A program made the translations under genes and the position numbers. 64,000 nt of DNA, taken from the NCBI RefSeq assembly GCF_051257895.1, contig NZ_CP194331.1, positions 620,001 to 684,000 on the forward strand, given 5' to 3'. Shown piece after piece: positions 8,461 through 18,147 of the stretch. This DNA comes from Gallionella straubiae (GTDB lineage: Bacteria > Pseudomonadota > Gammaproteobacteria > Burkholderiales > Gallionellaceae). The notes below the pieces were generated by a model. The model was not told where the DNA came from, made no database searches, and worked only from the letters and a program-made list of their open reading frames with translations. Within the stretch, counting starts at the first letter, position 1. Every line of letters begins with the position of its first letter.

Positions 8461-9453
8461 ATGGATCGTTATCTTGCAGGCGACATCGGCGGCACCAAGA
8501 CGCGCCTCGCGATCGTCGAAGTCGACGGCGCACAAGTGCGCATCGAGCGCGAAGCCACTTACCCGAGCCGCGACTATGCCACCCTCGAAGGCTTGCTCGG
8601 CGTGTTTCTGGCGGATACTGAAACCCCACGTTATGCGGCTTTCGGTATCGCCGGCCCGGTGCAGGGCAGGGCGGTGCAAACCACCAATCTCCCGTGGCGC
8701 ATCGACGCCGATGCCTTGCAGCGGCAATTCGGCCTTGCGCGTTGCAACCTGCTCAACGACCTCGAAGCGAACGCCCATGGCTTGCCGGCACTGGGCGCGG
8801 ACGATCTGCTGGTCTTGCAGGCCGGTGTGCCGGGTGCCTGCGGCAACGCTGCCGTAATCGCGGCGGGAACCGGCCTGGGCGAGGCGGGGCTGTACTGGGA
8901 CGGGCAGTGCCACCGGCCGTTTGCCACCGAAGGCGGCCATGCCAGTTTCAGCCCCGGCGACGAACTGGAAATGACGTTTTTCCTCTACCTGAAACAGCAG
9001 TTCGGCCATGTCAGCTGGGAACGCGTGGTTTCCGGCATGGGGCTGCTGAACCTCTACCAGTTTCTGTGCCTGCATCGCCGCACGGAGATACCGCGGTGGC
9101 TGAGCGAGGAAATGCAAAGTGGCGATGCGGCAGCCGCCATAGCCGATGCAGCCCTGTCCGGCCGCGACGAAATCTGCGCCGAAACGATGAACTGGTTCGT
9201 GCGCCTGTACGGGGCGGAAGCGGGCAACCTCGCGCTCAAGGTGATGAGCAAAGGCGGGCTGTATGTGGGCGGCGGCATCGCGCCGAAAATCCTGCCGCTG
9301 CTGCAAAAGGGCGCATTCCTCGGCGCATTCCTGAACAAGGGCCGCATGCGGCCGTTGCTCGAAGCCATGCCGGTCAGGGTAATCCTGAACGACCGCGCCG
9401 CGCTGTTCGGCGCGGCCTTGCGCGCCGCACAATTAGCCGGTGAGGCAACATGA
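8461..9453 (+). CDS. glk: Glucokinase
   Basis: 330 aa from the ATG at 8461, four bases after the zwf stop; an in-frame upstream start at 8431 would overlap zwf and is less likely. It phosphorylates glucose with ATP. GDIGGTKTRLA near the N terminus is the phosphate-binding loop, NDLEANAHG carries the catalytic Asp region, and the EGGHASF motif is typical of the bacterial Glk family rather than ROK kinases. It supplies glucose-6-phosphate to Zwf from free glucose released during glycogen breakdown. Confidence 0.94.
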   Translation: MDRYLAGDIGGTKTRLAIVEVDGAQVRIEREATYPSRDYATLEGLLGVFLADTETPRYAAFGIAGPVQGRAVQTTNLPWRIDADALQRQFGLARCNLLNDLEANAHGLPALGADDLLVLQAGVPGACGNAAVIAAGTGLGEAGLYWDGQCHRPFATEGGHASFSPGDELEMTFFLYLKQQFGHVSWERVVSGMGLLNLYQFLCLHRRTEIPRWLSEEMQSGDAAAAIADAALSGRDEICAETMNWFVRLYGAEAGNLALKVMSKGGLYVGGGIAPKILPLLQKGAFLGAFLNKGRMRPLLEAMPVRVILNDRAALFGAALRAAQLAGEAT

Positions 9454-10145
9454 ATATCGCCAACTTACCGAACGCGCAGGCCGTCTTTGTGCACGACGAT
9501 CCGGAAGGATTGGGCGCTGCGGCCGCTCAGCGTATCGCAGAAACGGCGGCGCAGGCGATTGCTGCACGCGGTGTGTTTCATCTCGTACTGGCCGGCGGCG
9601 AAACGCCGCGCCGCTGCTATGAAAAGCTGCGCCACCTCGCCATCGACTGGGCGCATGTCCAGCTTTATATCGGCGATGAGCGCTGCCTGCCCAAAGGTGA
9701 TGCCCAGCGTAATGACACAATGATCCGCGTTACCTTGCTTGAGCATATTTCCATTCCGCAGACCAATATCCATTTCATCCCGTCCGAACTGGGTGCTCAA
9801 GCCGCTGCCGCCGCCTATGCGGCCATGCTGGAGCAGGTTGCGACACTGGACATGGTGCTGTTGGGCATGGGCGAAGACGGGCATACCGCCAGCCTGTTTC
9901 CAGGCAATCCGGCCACGGAAAGCGCGGCGACAGCCGTGCCGGTATTCAACTCGCCCAAGCCGCCCCCCGAGCGAGTGTCGTTGGGCATAGGCGCATTGAA
10001 TGCGGCGCGCCATAAAATCTTTCTTGTCGCCGGGGCGGGGAAACGCGAGGCGCTGGAGCGGATTCTGCGAGGAGAGTCCCTGCCCGCAGCACGTGTTTTG
10101 TCCGCCGAATGGTATCTCGACCGTGCGGCGCTGGCTGGGCGATAA
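9450..10145 (+). CDS. pgl: 6-phosphogluconolactonase
   Basis: 231 aa, DevB/SOL family. It hydrolyses the Zwf product to 6-phosphogluconate, completing the oxidative branch between Zwf and Gnd. Family motifs are LAGGETPRRCY, YIGDERCLPK and the catalytic-loop GMGEDGHTASLFP. Its ATG overlaps the glk stop (ATGA). It ends the operon, and the next gene has its own TATAAT upstream. Confidence 0.95.
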   Translation: MNIANLPNAQAVFVHDDPEGLGAAAAQRIAETAAQAIAARGVFHLVLAGGETPRRCYEKLRHLAIDWAHVQLYIGDERCLPKGDAQRNDTMIRVTLLEHISIPQTNIHFIPSELGAQAAAAAYAAMLEQVATLDMVLLGMGEDGHTASLFPGNPATESAATAVPVFNSPKPPPERVSLGIGALNAARHKIFLVAGAGKREALERILRGESLPAARVLSAEWYLDRAALAGR

Positions 10146-10182
10146 AACACCCGGGCAATTCTGGAGAGCAGGGCAGTTGCGC

Positions 10183-10188
10183 TATAAT
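10183..10188 (+). promoter_or_regulatory. Candidate -10 element of glgP-glgA
   Basis: TATAAT sits 48 bp before the glgP ATG, in the only gap (about 90 bp) of this cluster. The best -35 candidate, TTCTGG 18 bp upstream, is weak, so strength or activator dependence cannot be judged. Confidence 0.4.
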
Positions 10189-10235
10189 TAATCCGAGCAT
10201 TCGTGCAATTCAGACTATTGACGGGGCATAAAACC

Positions 10236-12797
10236 ATGGAAAAAAGCACCTCGTATATCCTGCAAGTCCGCCCGAAAATTCCCGCGCGTCTCGCGCGCCT
10301 CGAAGAACTCGCAAACAACCTCTGGTATAGCTGGGATCGCCCCACCCGCGCGCTGTTCGCGCGCCTGCATCCCGGCCTGTGGAAAGCCACCGGGCAAAGC
10401 CCCAAGGCATTCCTGAAGCGCGTCGATGAACAACGCCTCCAGGATGCGGCGGCAGACCCAGTGTTCATCGGCAATCTCAACCGCGTGCTGGCGGCCTACG
10501 ACACCTACCATGATTACCGCTTGCCGCCGGCAGGTTCCAATCTGCTGGGCAAGGACGACCTGGTCGCCTATTTCTGCGCCGAGTTCGGTTTCCACGAGAG
10601 CCTGCCGATCTATTCGGGCGGACTCGGCATCCTCGCGGGCGACCACTGCAAGGCGGCGAGCGATTTGCGCCTGCCCTTCATCGGCGTCGGCCTGCTATAC
10701 CGCCAGGGTTACTTCCACCAGACCATAGACGGCGAAGGCAACCAGATCGCCACCAACACCGACTCCCATTTCGAAGACCTGCCCGTCGCTCCGGCCAAGC
10801 GCGCCGACGGCTCCGAAGCCTACATCTCGGTGAACCTGCCCAACCGCAAGCTCAACATCAAGATATGGCAGGTGAGGATCGGGCACATCACGCTGTACCT
10901 GCTGGACACCGACCTAGAGAGCAACAACGTGCACGACCGCGACATCACGCACCGCCTGTATGGCGGCGACAAGGTGATGCGCATCGAGCAGGAGATCGTG
11001 CTCGGCATCGGCGGCGTGCTGGCCTTGCAGGAACTCGGCATCCATCCGACGGTATGGCACATCAACGAAGGGCATGCGGCCTTTCTGGTGCTGGAGCGCA
11101 TCCGCCAGAAGATCGCCCTCGAAGGGCTGACCTTCGAGGCTGCGCTCGAATATGTGGCGGTCAACACCGTTTTCACCACACATACCCCGGTGCCCGCCGG
11201 GCACGACCACTTCAGCGAAGGCATGGTGCGCACCTATTTCGAACACTACTACCCGGAACTCAAGCTCAGCAGCGAGGAATTCCTGGCGCTGGGCCACGCC
11301 AAGGACAGCCCGGACTTCAACATGACGGCGCTGGCGATCCGAGGCACGCGTTTCAACAACGGCGTGTCGCGCATCCATGGCGACGTGTCGGCGGACATCT
11401 GCGGCGACATGTGGCCGCAGATCGAGGCCAAGGAAAACCCGATGACCTACATCACCAACGGGGTGCATGCGCCGACCTTCCTCGCCACCGAGTGGATAGA
11501 GGTGTTCGAGCGCCACCTCGGGCTGGAATGGAGTGCGCGCATGAACGACGTGGAGTTCTGGGAAGGCGTGAATCGCATCCCGGATCACCTGTTCTGGAGC
11601 GTAACCCAGTCATTGAAGGCCAAGATGCTGACTATGGTGCGCGAACGCATCAGCGCGCAGCACTTCCGCAACCACGGCTCGGAGGCGCACCTCGAGCGCC
11701 TGCTCAGATACGTCAACCCGGAAAACCCCAATGTCCTCACCATCGGCTTCGCGCGCCGCTTTGCGACCTACAAGCGCGCGACCATGCTGTTCGGCGACCT
11801 GGACTGGCTGCGCGCAATAGTGGGGCACGAGGAGCGCCCCGTGGTGTTCATCTTCGCCGGCAAGGCGCACCCGGCGGACGTTCCGGGGCAGGACCTGATC
11901 CGCCGCATCACGCAGATTTCCAAGATGCGCGAGTTCGTCGGCAAGATCCTGATGGTGGAAGGCTACGACCTGGCGCTGGCGCGCAAGTTGGTATCCGGCG
12001 TGGATGTCTGGCTGAACAATCCGCTCTATCCGCTGGAGGCCAGCGGCACCTCCGGCATGAAGGCCGGCATCAACGGCACCATCAACCTGTCGGTACTGGA
12101 CGGCTGGTGGGGCGAGGGCTACGACGGCAAGAACGGCTGGGCGATCAAGCCGGTGTCGGAATCGCTGAACGAAGAAGCCCGCACGCGCGAGGAGGCCCGC
12201 ACCCTCTACGAACTGCTGCAGGACCAACTCCTGCCGCTGTACTACGAACACGGCAAGATGGGCCTGTCGCCCGACTGGGTAAAGATGTCCAAGCGCTCGA
12301 TGGCCTCCATCATGCCGCGCTTCAACTCCAAGCGCATGGTGGGCGAGTACCTCGCCAAATGCTACCTGCCGGCCAGCCAGCAGCACCGCCTGTACCAGCA
12401 GAACCACTTCGAGAATGCGCAGATCATCGCCGGCTGGAAGGCGCGCATCCGCCACGCCTGGCCGGGTGTCGCGCTGCGCCGCCTGGATGCCGGGCAGAGG
12501 GAAATCAACTATGGCGACAGCATGCGTTTCGAAGTGGGAGTCAGGCTGAACGGCCTGCAGCCCAACGACGTGGTCGTGGAGATGCTGCTGGGCCTGTTCA
12601 CCAAGCGCGAAAAACTGTCGAGCTCAACGCGCTACCGCTTCGAAGCCACCGGCGCGATGACTGAGGCGGGCGAAACCGTGTTCGCCCTCGAAATCCAGCC
12701 CGAGAAATGCGGCAAGCTGGAATACCGCATCCGCACCTACCCCAGCCACGAAATGCTGACGCATCCGTTTGAATTGGGCATGATGCACTGGCTCTAA
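10236..12797 (+). CDS. glgP: Alpha-glucan (glycogen) phosphorylase, DUF3417-containing type
   Basis: 853 aa from the ATG at 10236; a GTG at 10203 is in frame but lacks a good ribosome site. It releases glucose-1-phosphate from glycogen or maltodextrins. The N-terminal NNLWYSWDRPTRALF block marks the DUF3417-bearing alpha-glucan phosphorylases found in archaea and many bacteria, not the E. coli GlgP type. The PLP-lysine region is ASGTSGMKAGING, and ARRFATYKRA and ITNGVHAPT are conserved GT35 motifs. It is transcribed with glgA, which starts 3 nt after its stop, so one transcript encodes both synthesis and breakdown enzymes. Confidence 0.93.
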   Translation: MEKSTSYILQVRPKIPARLARLEELANNLWYSWDRPTRALFARLHPGLWKATGQSPKAFLKRVDEQRLQDAAADPVFIGNLNRVLAAYDTYHDYRLPPAGSNLLGKDDLVAYFCAEFGFHESLPIYSGGLGILAGDHCKAASDLRLPFIGVGLLYRQGYFHQTIDGEGNQIATNTDSHFEDLPVAPAKRADGSEAYISVNLPNRKLNIKIWQVRIGHITLYLLDTDLESNNVHDRDITHRLYGGDKVMRIEQEIVLGIGGVLALQELGIHPTVWHINEGHAAFLVLERIRQKIALEGLTFEAALEYVAVNTVFTTHTPVPAGHDHFSEGMVRTYFEHYYPELKLSSEEFLALGHAKDSPDFNMTALAIRGTRFNNGVSRIHGDVSADICGDMWPQIEAKENPMTYITNGVHAPTFLATEWIEVFERHLGLEWSARMNDVEFWEGVNRIPDHLFWSVTQSLKAKMLTMVRERISAQHFRNHGSEAHLERLLRYVNPENPNVLTIGFARRFATYKRATMLFGDLDWLRAIVGHEERPVVFIFAGKAHPADVPGQDLIRRITQISKMREFVGKILMVEGYDLALARKLVSGVDVWLNNPLYPLEASGTSGMKAGINGTINLSVLDGWWGEGYDGKNGWAIKPVSESLNEEARTREEARTLYELLQDQLLPLYYEHGKMGLSPDWVKMSKRSMASIMPRFNSKRMVGEYLAKCYLPASQQHRLYQQNHFENAQIIAGWKARIRHAWPGVALRRLDAGQREINYGDSMRFEVGVRLNGLQPNDVVVEMLLGLFTKREKLSSSTRYRFEATGAMTEAGETVFALEIQPEKCGKLEYRIRTYPSHEMLTHPFELGMMHWL

Positions 12798-12800
12798 CAG

Positions 12801-14261
<1,461 letters not shown>

Positions 14262-14266
14262 GGGAG

Positions 14267-15222
14267 TTGCAATATCCCCACCATGCTAGACTGCCAGCAA
14301 CAAGGGGAGAAAAGCGATGTTCCAGCTTATCTGGAGAGTCTTACCAGAATATACGGCGTTATTGCCACCTACTTTAGGTTAGGTGCCATCATACTTTCCG
14401 CTCGCCCATCCTACGAGCTATTCAAACAGCTACACGCCTCGCCGGGAATGAACTACCTCAACCGTCGAAAGCTTCGAGCGTTCACTTTCAACATCTTCAG
14501 TGGCAACTATTTGGAGCTAAAGAAGGCGTGCGAAATCGTTGAGAATCCTGAAATCGGACTCAAGCTTATGTCCGAACCAATGAAAGGAGCTGGCGTTCAG
14601 GCACATATGGAAGTGATGCGGCTGTTCCATAACTTCCTCGCGTCCGCCAAAAGTTTGGTAGACCATACCAGGGTCTTCGTCGACGACCACTACGCTGGGA
14701 CCGCATTCAAACAAGGCTATGAGCAGAAGGTTCAAGCCGAACTGGCAAACGACCCTCTGATGAAATTCATCCAAGACCTTCGAAACTACATGCTTCACAG
14801 AGGTCTTCCCAGCGGCTCAATGTCGCTAACAATCACACGAATTCCAGAGACAAATGCTCACGATCTTGTTACGACCGTAAGCATTGACCGAGAGAAGCTT
14901 CTCGAATGGGGTTGTTGGACCAAGCCAAGCCGAACATTTCTTGCTGCGGCTGACAAACAGATCAAGATTTCAGACATCGCCATCGCATATGGTGATCGGG
15001 TTCTTGCATTCTACGAGTGGTTTGATCGAAAGTTGGAGAAGCATCACGATGCAGACATTTCCGCATTCGAAAAGCTACAAAAGGAATATGCGCTCCTTCA
15101 AGATCAAGAAGAGGCGGCGAGACATAGCACCTAACCTTTCGGTCAACACGGACCGCCTGCAAGCTGCGCTTGCAAGTTTCCTACGCAGCTTCGGCCGCTC
15201 CGGCGGCCGGTTACCTCAAACG
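14267..15222 (+). mobile_element. Single integron gene cassette without integrase
   Basis: About 956 bp bounded on the right by a well-formed attC site and on the left by a G/TT junction at 14266-14267, five bases after the glgA stop. It contains one ORF whose TAA stop lies inside the attC R'' box, the classic cassette layout. The start codon is 16 nt from the left junction, also typical. The left junction (GTTGCAA) does not fit GTTRRRY fully, suggesting insertion into a secondary site. No intI gene or second attC is in the window. Confidence 0.75.
14283..15134 (+). CDS. Cassette-borne protein with HEPN-like RNxxxH motif
   Basis: 283 aa, no certain family match. The region around residues 112-173 looks like the helical core of a HEPN domain: helix HNFLASAKSLVDHTR followed by FIQDLRNYMLHRG, where R167-N-Y-M-L-H172 fits the R-X4-6-H RNase motif. 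HEPN proteins act as RNases in toxin-antitoxin, abortive-infection and CRISPR-linked systems, so a defence or toxin role is a reasonable inference but not shown. Codon use is more AT-rich than glgA or recQ. No partner antitoxin is encoded beside it. The gene has no clear Shine-Dalgarno sequence, as often seen for cassettes. Confidence 0.7.
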   Translation: MLDCQQQGEKSDVPAYLESLTRIYGVIATYFRLGAIILSARPSYELFKQLHASPGMNYLNRRKLRAFTFNIFSGNYLELKKACEIVENPEIGLKLMSEPMKGAGVQAHMEVMRLFHNFLASAKSLVDHTRVFVDDHYAGTAFKQGYEQKVQAELANDPLMKFIQDLRNYMLHRGLPSGSMSLTITRIPETNAHDLVTTVSIDREKLLEWGCWTKPSRTFLAAADKQIKISDIAIAYGDRVLAFYEWFDRKLEKHHDADISAFEKLQKEYALLQDQEEAARHST

Positions 15223-15228
15223 TTAAGC
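15129..15228 (+). repeat. attC recombination site of the gene cassette
   Basis: A 100-bp site. R'' is ACCTAAC (15129-15135, RYYYAAC) and R' is GTTAAGC (15222-15228, GTTRRRY). L'' GGTCAACACGG and L' CCGGTTACC pair when single unpaired bases are left out, the extrahelical-base pattern read by IntI. The stem continues through CCGCC/GGCGG, and the centre holds a smaller hairpin (CTGCAAGC/GCTTGCAAG). The ORF stop TAA is at 15132-15134. Confidence 0.85.
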
Positions 15229-15229
15229 G

Positions 15230-17116
15230 CTACTGCCGATTCGCCTCATCTTCGATCACCCTGAGAAACTCATCCCCGTAGCGCGCCAGCTTGTTCTGCC
15301 CGACGCCGCTGATCCGGCCCAGTTCGTCCAGGCTGGCGGGGCGCTGGTTGAGGATTTCCAGCAGGGTGCTGTCGTGAAAGATCACGTAGGGCGGCACGCC
15401 CTGTTCGCGGGCGAGTGAAGTGCGCTTGGCCTTGAGCGCGAGCCACAGGCGGTCTTCGTTCGCGCCGGCGAACGGTTCGCGCGACTTGGCCTTGCGCTCG
15501 GCGCGCTGCGCCTTGCGCCTGGCCGGGTCGGCGTCGCGGCGCAGCCAGACTTGCTGTTCGCCGCGCAGCACCGGGCGGGCGGACTCGGTTAGTTTCAGGC
15601 CGCCGTAGGCTTCGATGTCGGCTTCCAAGAGACCTGCCGCCGCGAGCTGGCGGTACACGCCGCTCCATTGCGTGGGGCTGAGTTCCTTGCCGATGCCGAA
15701 GGTGGAAAGGGTGTGGTGGTTGAATTTTTCAACGCGCTCGGTGAGCTTGCCGGTCAGCACGTCGGTGAGGTGTCCCGCACCGAAGCGCTGGCCGGTGCGG
15801 TAGGCGCAGGACAGCGCCATCTGCGCGGCCTCGGTCGCATCCCAGGTGTCCACCGGCTCGAGGCAGTTGTCGCATGCGCCGCAGTTGCCCGGATGTTCCT
15901 CGCCGAAATAGCGCAGCAGGGCCTGATGGCGGCAGGCGGTGGATTCGCAGTAGCCGAGCAGGGCGTCGAGCTTCTGGCGTTCCAGCCGCTTGCGTTCCTC
16001 GGGGGCGTCGCCGCCGCCGATCATCTGGCGCATCGACACCACGTCGCCCAGGCCGTAGGCCAGCCAGGCGTTGGCGGGCAGGCCGTCGCGCCCGGCGCGG
16101 CCGGTTTCCTGGTAGTAGCCTTCCATGCTCTTGGGCAGGTCGAGATGGGCGACGAAGCGCACGTTGGGCTTGTCGATGCCCATGCCGAACGCCACGGTGG
16201 CGACCATCACCACGCCTTCCTCGCGCAGGAAGCGGCTCTGGTTTTTGCTGCGCGTCGCAGTATCCAGCCCGGCGTGGTAGGGCAGGGCATCCCAGCCGCG
16301 CTCCTTGAGCCAAGCGGCGGTTTCCTCGACTTTTCGGCGCGACAGGCAGTACACGATGCCGGAATCGTTCGCATGTTCCGCCTCAAGAAATTCCTGCAAC
16401 TGGCTGCGCGCATTGGATTTTTGCGTGACGCGGTAGCGGATGTTGGCGCGATCAAAGCTGGAGACGAACTGGCGCGCCTGCTCCAGCGCGAGCCGCTCGA
16501 CGATCTCGCCGCGCGTCGGCGTGTCTGCCGTCGCGGTGAGCGCAATGCGCGGCACATTGGGGAAGCGTTCGTGCAATACCGTCAGCTCGCGGTATTCGGG
16601 GCGGAAGTCGTGCCCCCATTGCGAGACGCAGTGCGCCTCGTCGATGGCGAACAGGGCGATGCCGGGAAGATTAACTTTTCTACCCTCTCCCCAGCCCTCT
16701 CCCTGCAAGGGAGAGGGGGAGGCGTGTACTTGATCGAGCAATGCCAGGAATCCTGGCATCAAGAGGCGCTCCGGAGCGACATACAGCAGGTCGAGTTCGC
16801 TGCGCAGCAAACGGCCCTGCACCTCGCGCGCGGTAGCGGCGTCGAGGCTGGAGTTGAGGAAGGCCGCACGCACGCCGAGCTGGATGAGCGCGTCCACCTG
16901 GTCCTGCATCAGCGCGATCAGCGGCGACACCACGATGCCGGTTCCGAACCGCAGCAGCGCGGGGATCTGGTAGCACAGCGACTTGCCGCCGCCGGTGGGC
17001 ATCAGCACCAGCGCATCGCCGCCCGCCGCGACATGCTCGACGATGGCCTGCTGCTCGCCGCGGAAGGCGGCATAGCCAAAAACGTCGCGCAGGATTTGTT
17101 GTGGAGTGGAGGTCAT
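15230..17116 (-). CDS. recQ: ATP-dependent DNA helicase RecQ
   Basis: 628 aa, about 15-20 residues longer than usual. It unwinds DNA 3' to 5' in recombination and fork repair. In order: Walker A MPTGGGKSLCYQ (about 40-51), Walker B IDEAHC (158-163), the conserved VSQWGHDFRPEY loop, helicase C motifs with GFGMGIDKP-like AFGMGIDKP and QETGRAGRDG, the zinc-binding RQC domain (CDNC), and a C-terminal HRDC domain. Residues about 132-149 are an extra peptide, SPSPLQGEGWGEGRK, encoded by a REP-like palindrome. The stop codon lies 2 nt beyond the attC core of the cassette. It is divergent from mlaF. Confidence 0.96.
   Translation of the reverse strand: MTSTPQQILRDVFGYAAFRGEQQAIVEHVAAGGDALVLMPTGGGKSLCYQIPALLRFGTGIVVSPLIALMQDQVDALIQLGVRAAFLNSSLDAATAREVQGRLLRSELDLLYVAPERLLMPGFLALLDQVHASPSPLQGEGWGEGRKVNLPGIALFAIDEAHCVSQWGHDFRPEYRELTVLHERFPNVPRIALTATADTPTRGEIVERLALEQARQFVSSFDRANIRYRVTQKSNARSQLQEFLEAEHANDSGIVYCLSRRKVEETAAWLKERGWDALPYHAGLDTATRSKNQSRFLREEGVVMVATVAFGMGIDKPNVRFVAHLDLPKSMEGYYQETGRAGRDGLPANAWLAYGLGDVVSMRQMIGGGDAPEERKRLERQKLDALLGYCESTACRHQALLRYFGEEHPGNCGACDNCLEPVDTWDATEAAQMALSCAYRTGQRFGAGHLTDVLTGKLTERVEKFNHHTLSTFGIGKELSPTQWSGVYRQLAAAGLLEADIEAYGGLKLTESARPVLRGEQQVWLRRDADPARRKAQRAERKAKSREPFAGANEDRLWLALKAKRTSLAREQGVPPYVIFHDSTLLEILNQRPASLDELGRISGVGQNKLARYGDEFLRVIEDEANRQ
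16683..16720. repeat. REP-like palindrome translated within recQ
   Basis: CCCTCTCCCT (16695-16704) and AGGGAGAGGG (16708-16717) form a 10-bp stem with a 3-nt loop, preceded by a second CCCTCTCCCC copy. The element is in frame and without stops in recQ. A relative lies in the rlmN-like gene at 50053-50090. Confidence 0.85.
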
Positions 17117-17215
17117 CGGTAACTGGGCGGTTTGGTGGCGGGCATGGCAAATAGATGCTCTTGCCCGTAAAATGGCGGCATTTTAACGCGCGGCAACCTC
17201 GAAAGAGGAAAGATA

Positions 17216-18046
17216 TTGGATCAGCCCATGGAAAATCCGACTACGGAAAACATCGTCGAGGTCAGAGACCTCCATTTCGCCTACAACAACCGCGAGGTAC
17301 TGAAGGGCATCAACCTCGACATCCCGCGCGGCAAGATCGTCGCCATCCTCGGCAGCAGCGGCTGCGGCAAGACTACCCTGCTGCGCCATTTCGGCGGGCA
17401 GTTGCGGCCATCCAAAGGCAGCGTGAAGTTCATGGGCAGGGTGGTGCACGAGCTCGGCAACGACGAACTGTTCGAGATGCGCCTGAAGATGGGCATGATG
17501 TTCCAGGTGAGCGGGCTGTTCACCGATTTGTCGGTATTCGACAACCTGGCCTTCCCGATGCGCGAGCACACCGGCCTTCCGGAGGAGATGATCCGCGACT
17601 TGGTGCTGATGAAGCTGCATGCCGTGGGACTGCGCAACGCCCGCGATCTCATGCCGGGCGAGCTTTCCGGCGGCATGGAGCGCCGCGTGGCGCTGGCGCG
17701 GGCGATCGCCACCGATCCCGCGCTGATCGTCTACGACGAGCCGTTCGCCGGCCTCGACCCGATTTCGCTCAACACCATCGCGAACCTGATCCGCAAGCTG
17801 AATGACGCGCTCGGCGTGACCTCGGTCGTGGTGACCTATGACCTCTCGGAATCGCTCAAGATCGCCGATTACGTTTACTTCATCCACGACGGCGCGGTCG
17901 TAGCGCATGGCGAGACCTCGAAAATGTTCGAGTCGGATAACCCCTTCGTGCGCCAGTTCCTCAACGCCCAGCCGGACGGCCCGGTCGCCTTCCAGTACCC
18001 GAGCCCAGTTCCCTACGTGAACGAGCTCGGCGTCAAGGCCGCTTGA
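17216..18046 (+). CDS. mlaF: MlaF-like ABC transporter ATPase with substituted H-loop
   Basis: 276 aa if translation begins at TTG 17216, which has GAGGA at good spacing; ATG 17228 would give 272 aa. MlaF powers phospholipid transport across the periplasm with MlaE, MlaD and MlaB. Walker A is GSSGCGKTT (46-54), the Q-loop Gln is at about 97, the signature is LSGGM (150-154), and Walker B is LIVYDEP. The switch histidine is replaced: VVVTYDLSES has Tyr208 (TAT) where the family has VVSHD. The C-terminal VRQFLNAQPDGPV tail is typical of MlaF. No mlaE, D, C or B gene follows, so it is a solitary paralogue or split from its operon. Confidence 0.85.
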   Translation: MDQPMENPTTENIVEVRDLHFAYNNREVLKGINLDIPRGKIVAILGSSGCGKTTLLRHFGGQLRPSKGSVKFMGRVVHELGNDELFEMRLKMGMMFQVSGLFTDLSVFDNLAFPMREHTGLPEEMIRDLVLMKLHAVGLRNARDLMPGELSGGMERRVALARAIATDPALIVYDEPFAGLDPISLNTIANLIRKLNDALGVTSVVVTYDLSESLKIADYVYFIHDGAVVAHGETSKMFESDNPFVRQFLNAQPDGPVAFQYPSPVPYVNELGVKAA

Positions 18047-18055
18047 AGAAGCCGC

Positions 18056-18134
18056 GTAGGGTGGACAGACAAGGCTTTCGTCTGCCCACGTAATTTGTGG
18101 CATCCGCGTGGGCACAAAGTCGTGCCCACCCTAC
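18056..18134. repeat. Intergenic inverted repeat (GTAGGGTGG family)
   Basis: GTAGGGTGG at 18056-18064 and CCACCCTAC at 18126-18134 bound a 79-bp unit with internal GTGGGCAC/GTGCCCAC-like arms. It fills the gap between the convergent mlaF-like gene and pgi, and may act as a bidirectional transcript end. Confidence 0.65.
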
Positions 18135-18147
18135 TGGCTAAAGGCTT

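Noticed and set aside
15668..17122. Long plus-strand frame antisense to recQ
   Set aside because: Overlaps all helicase motifs on the other strand and shows no protein-like pattern.
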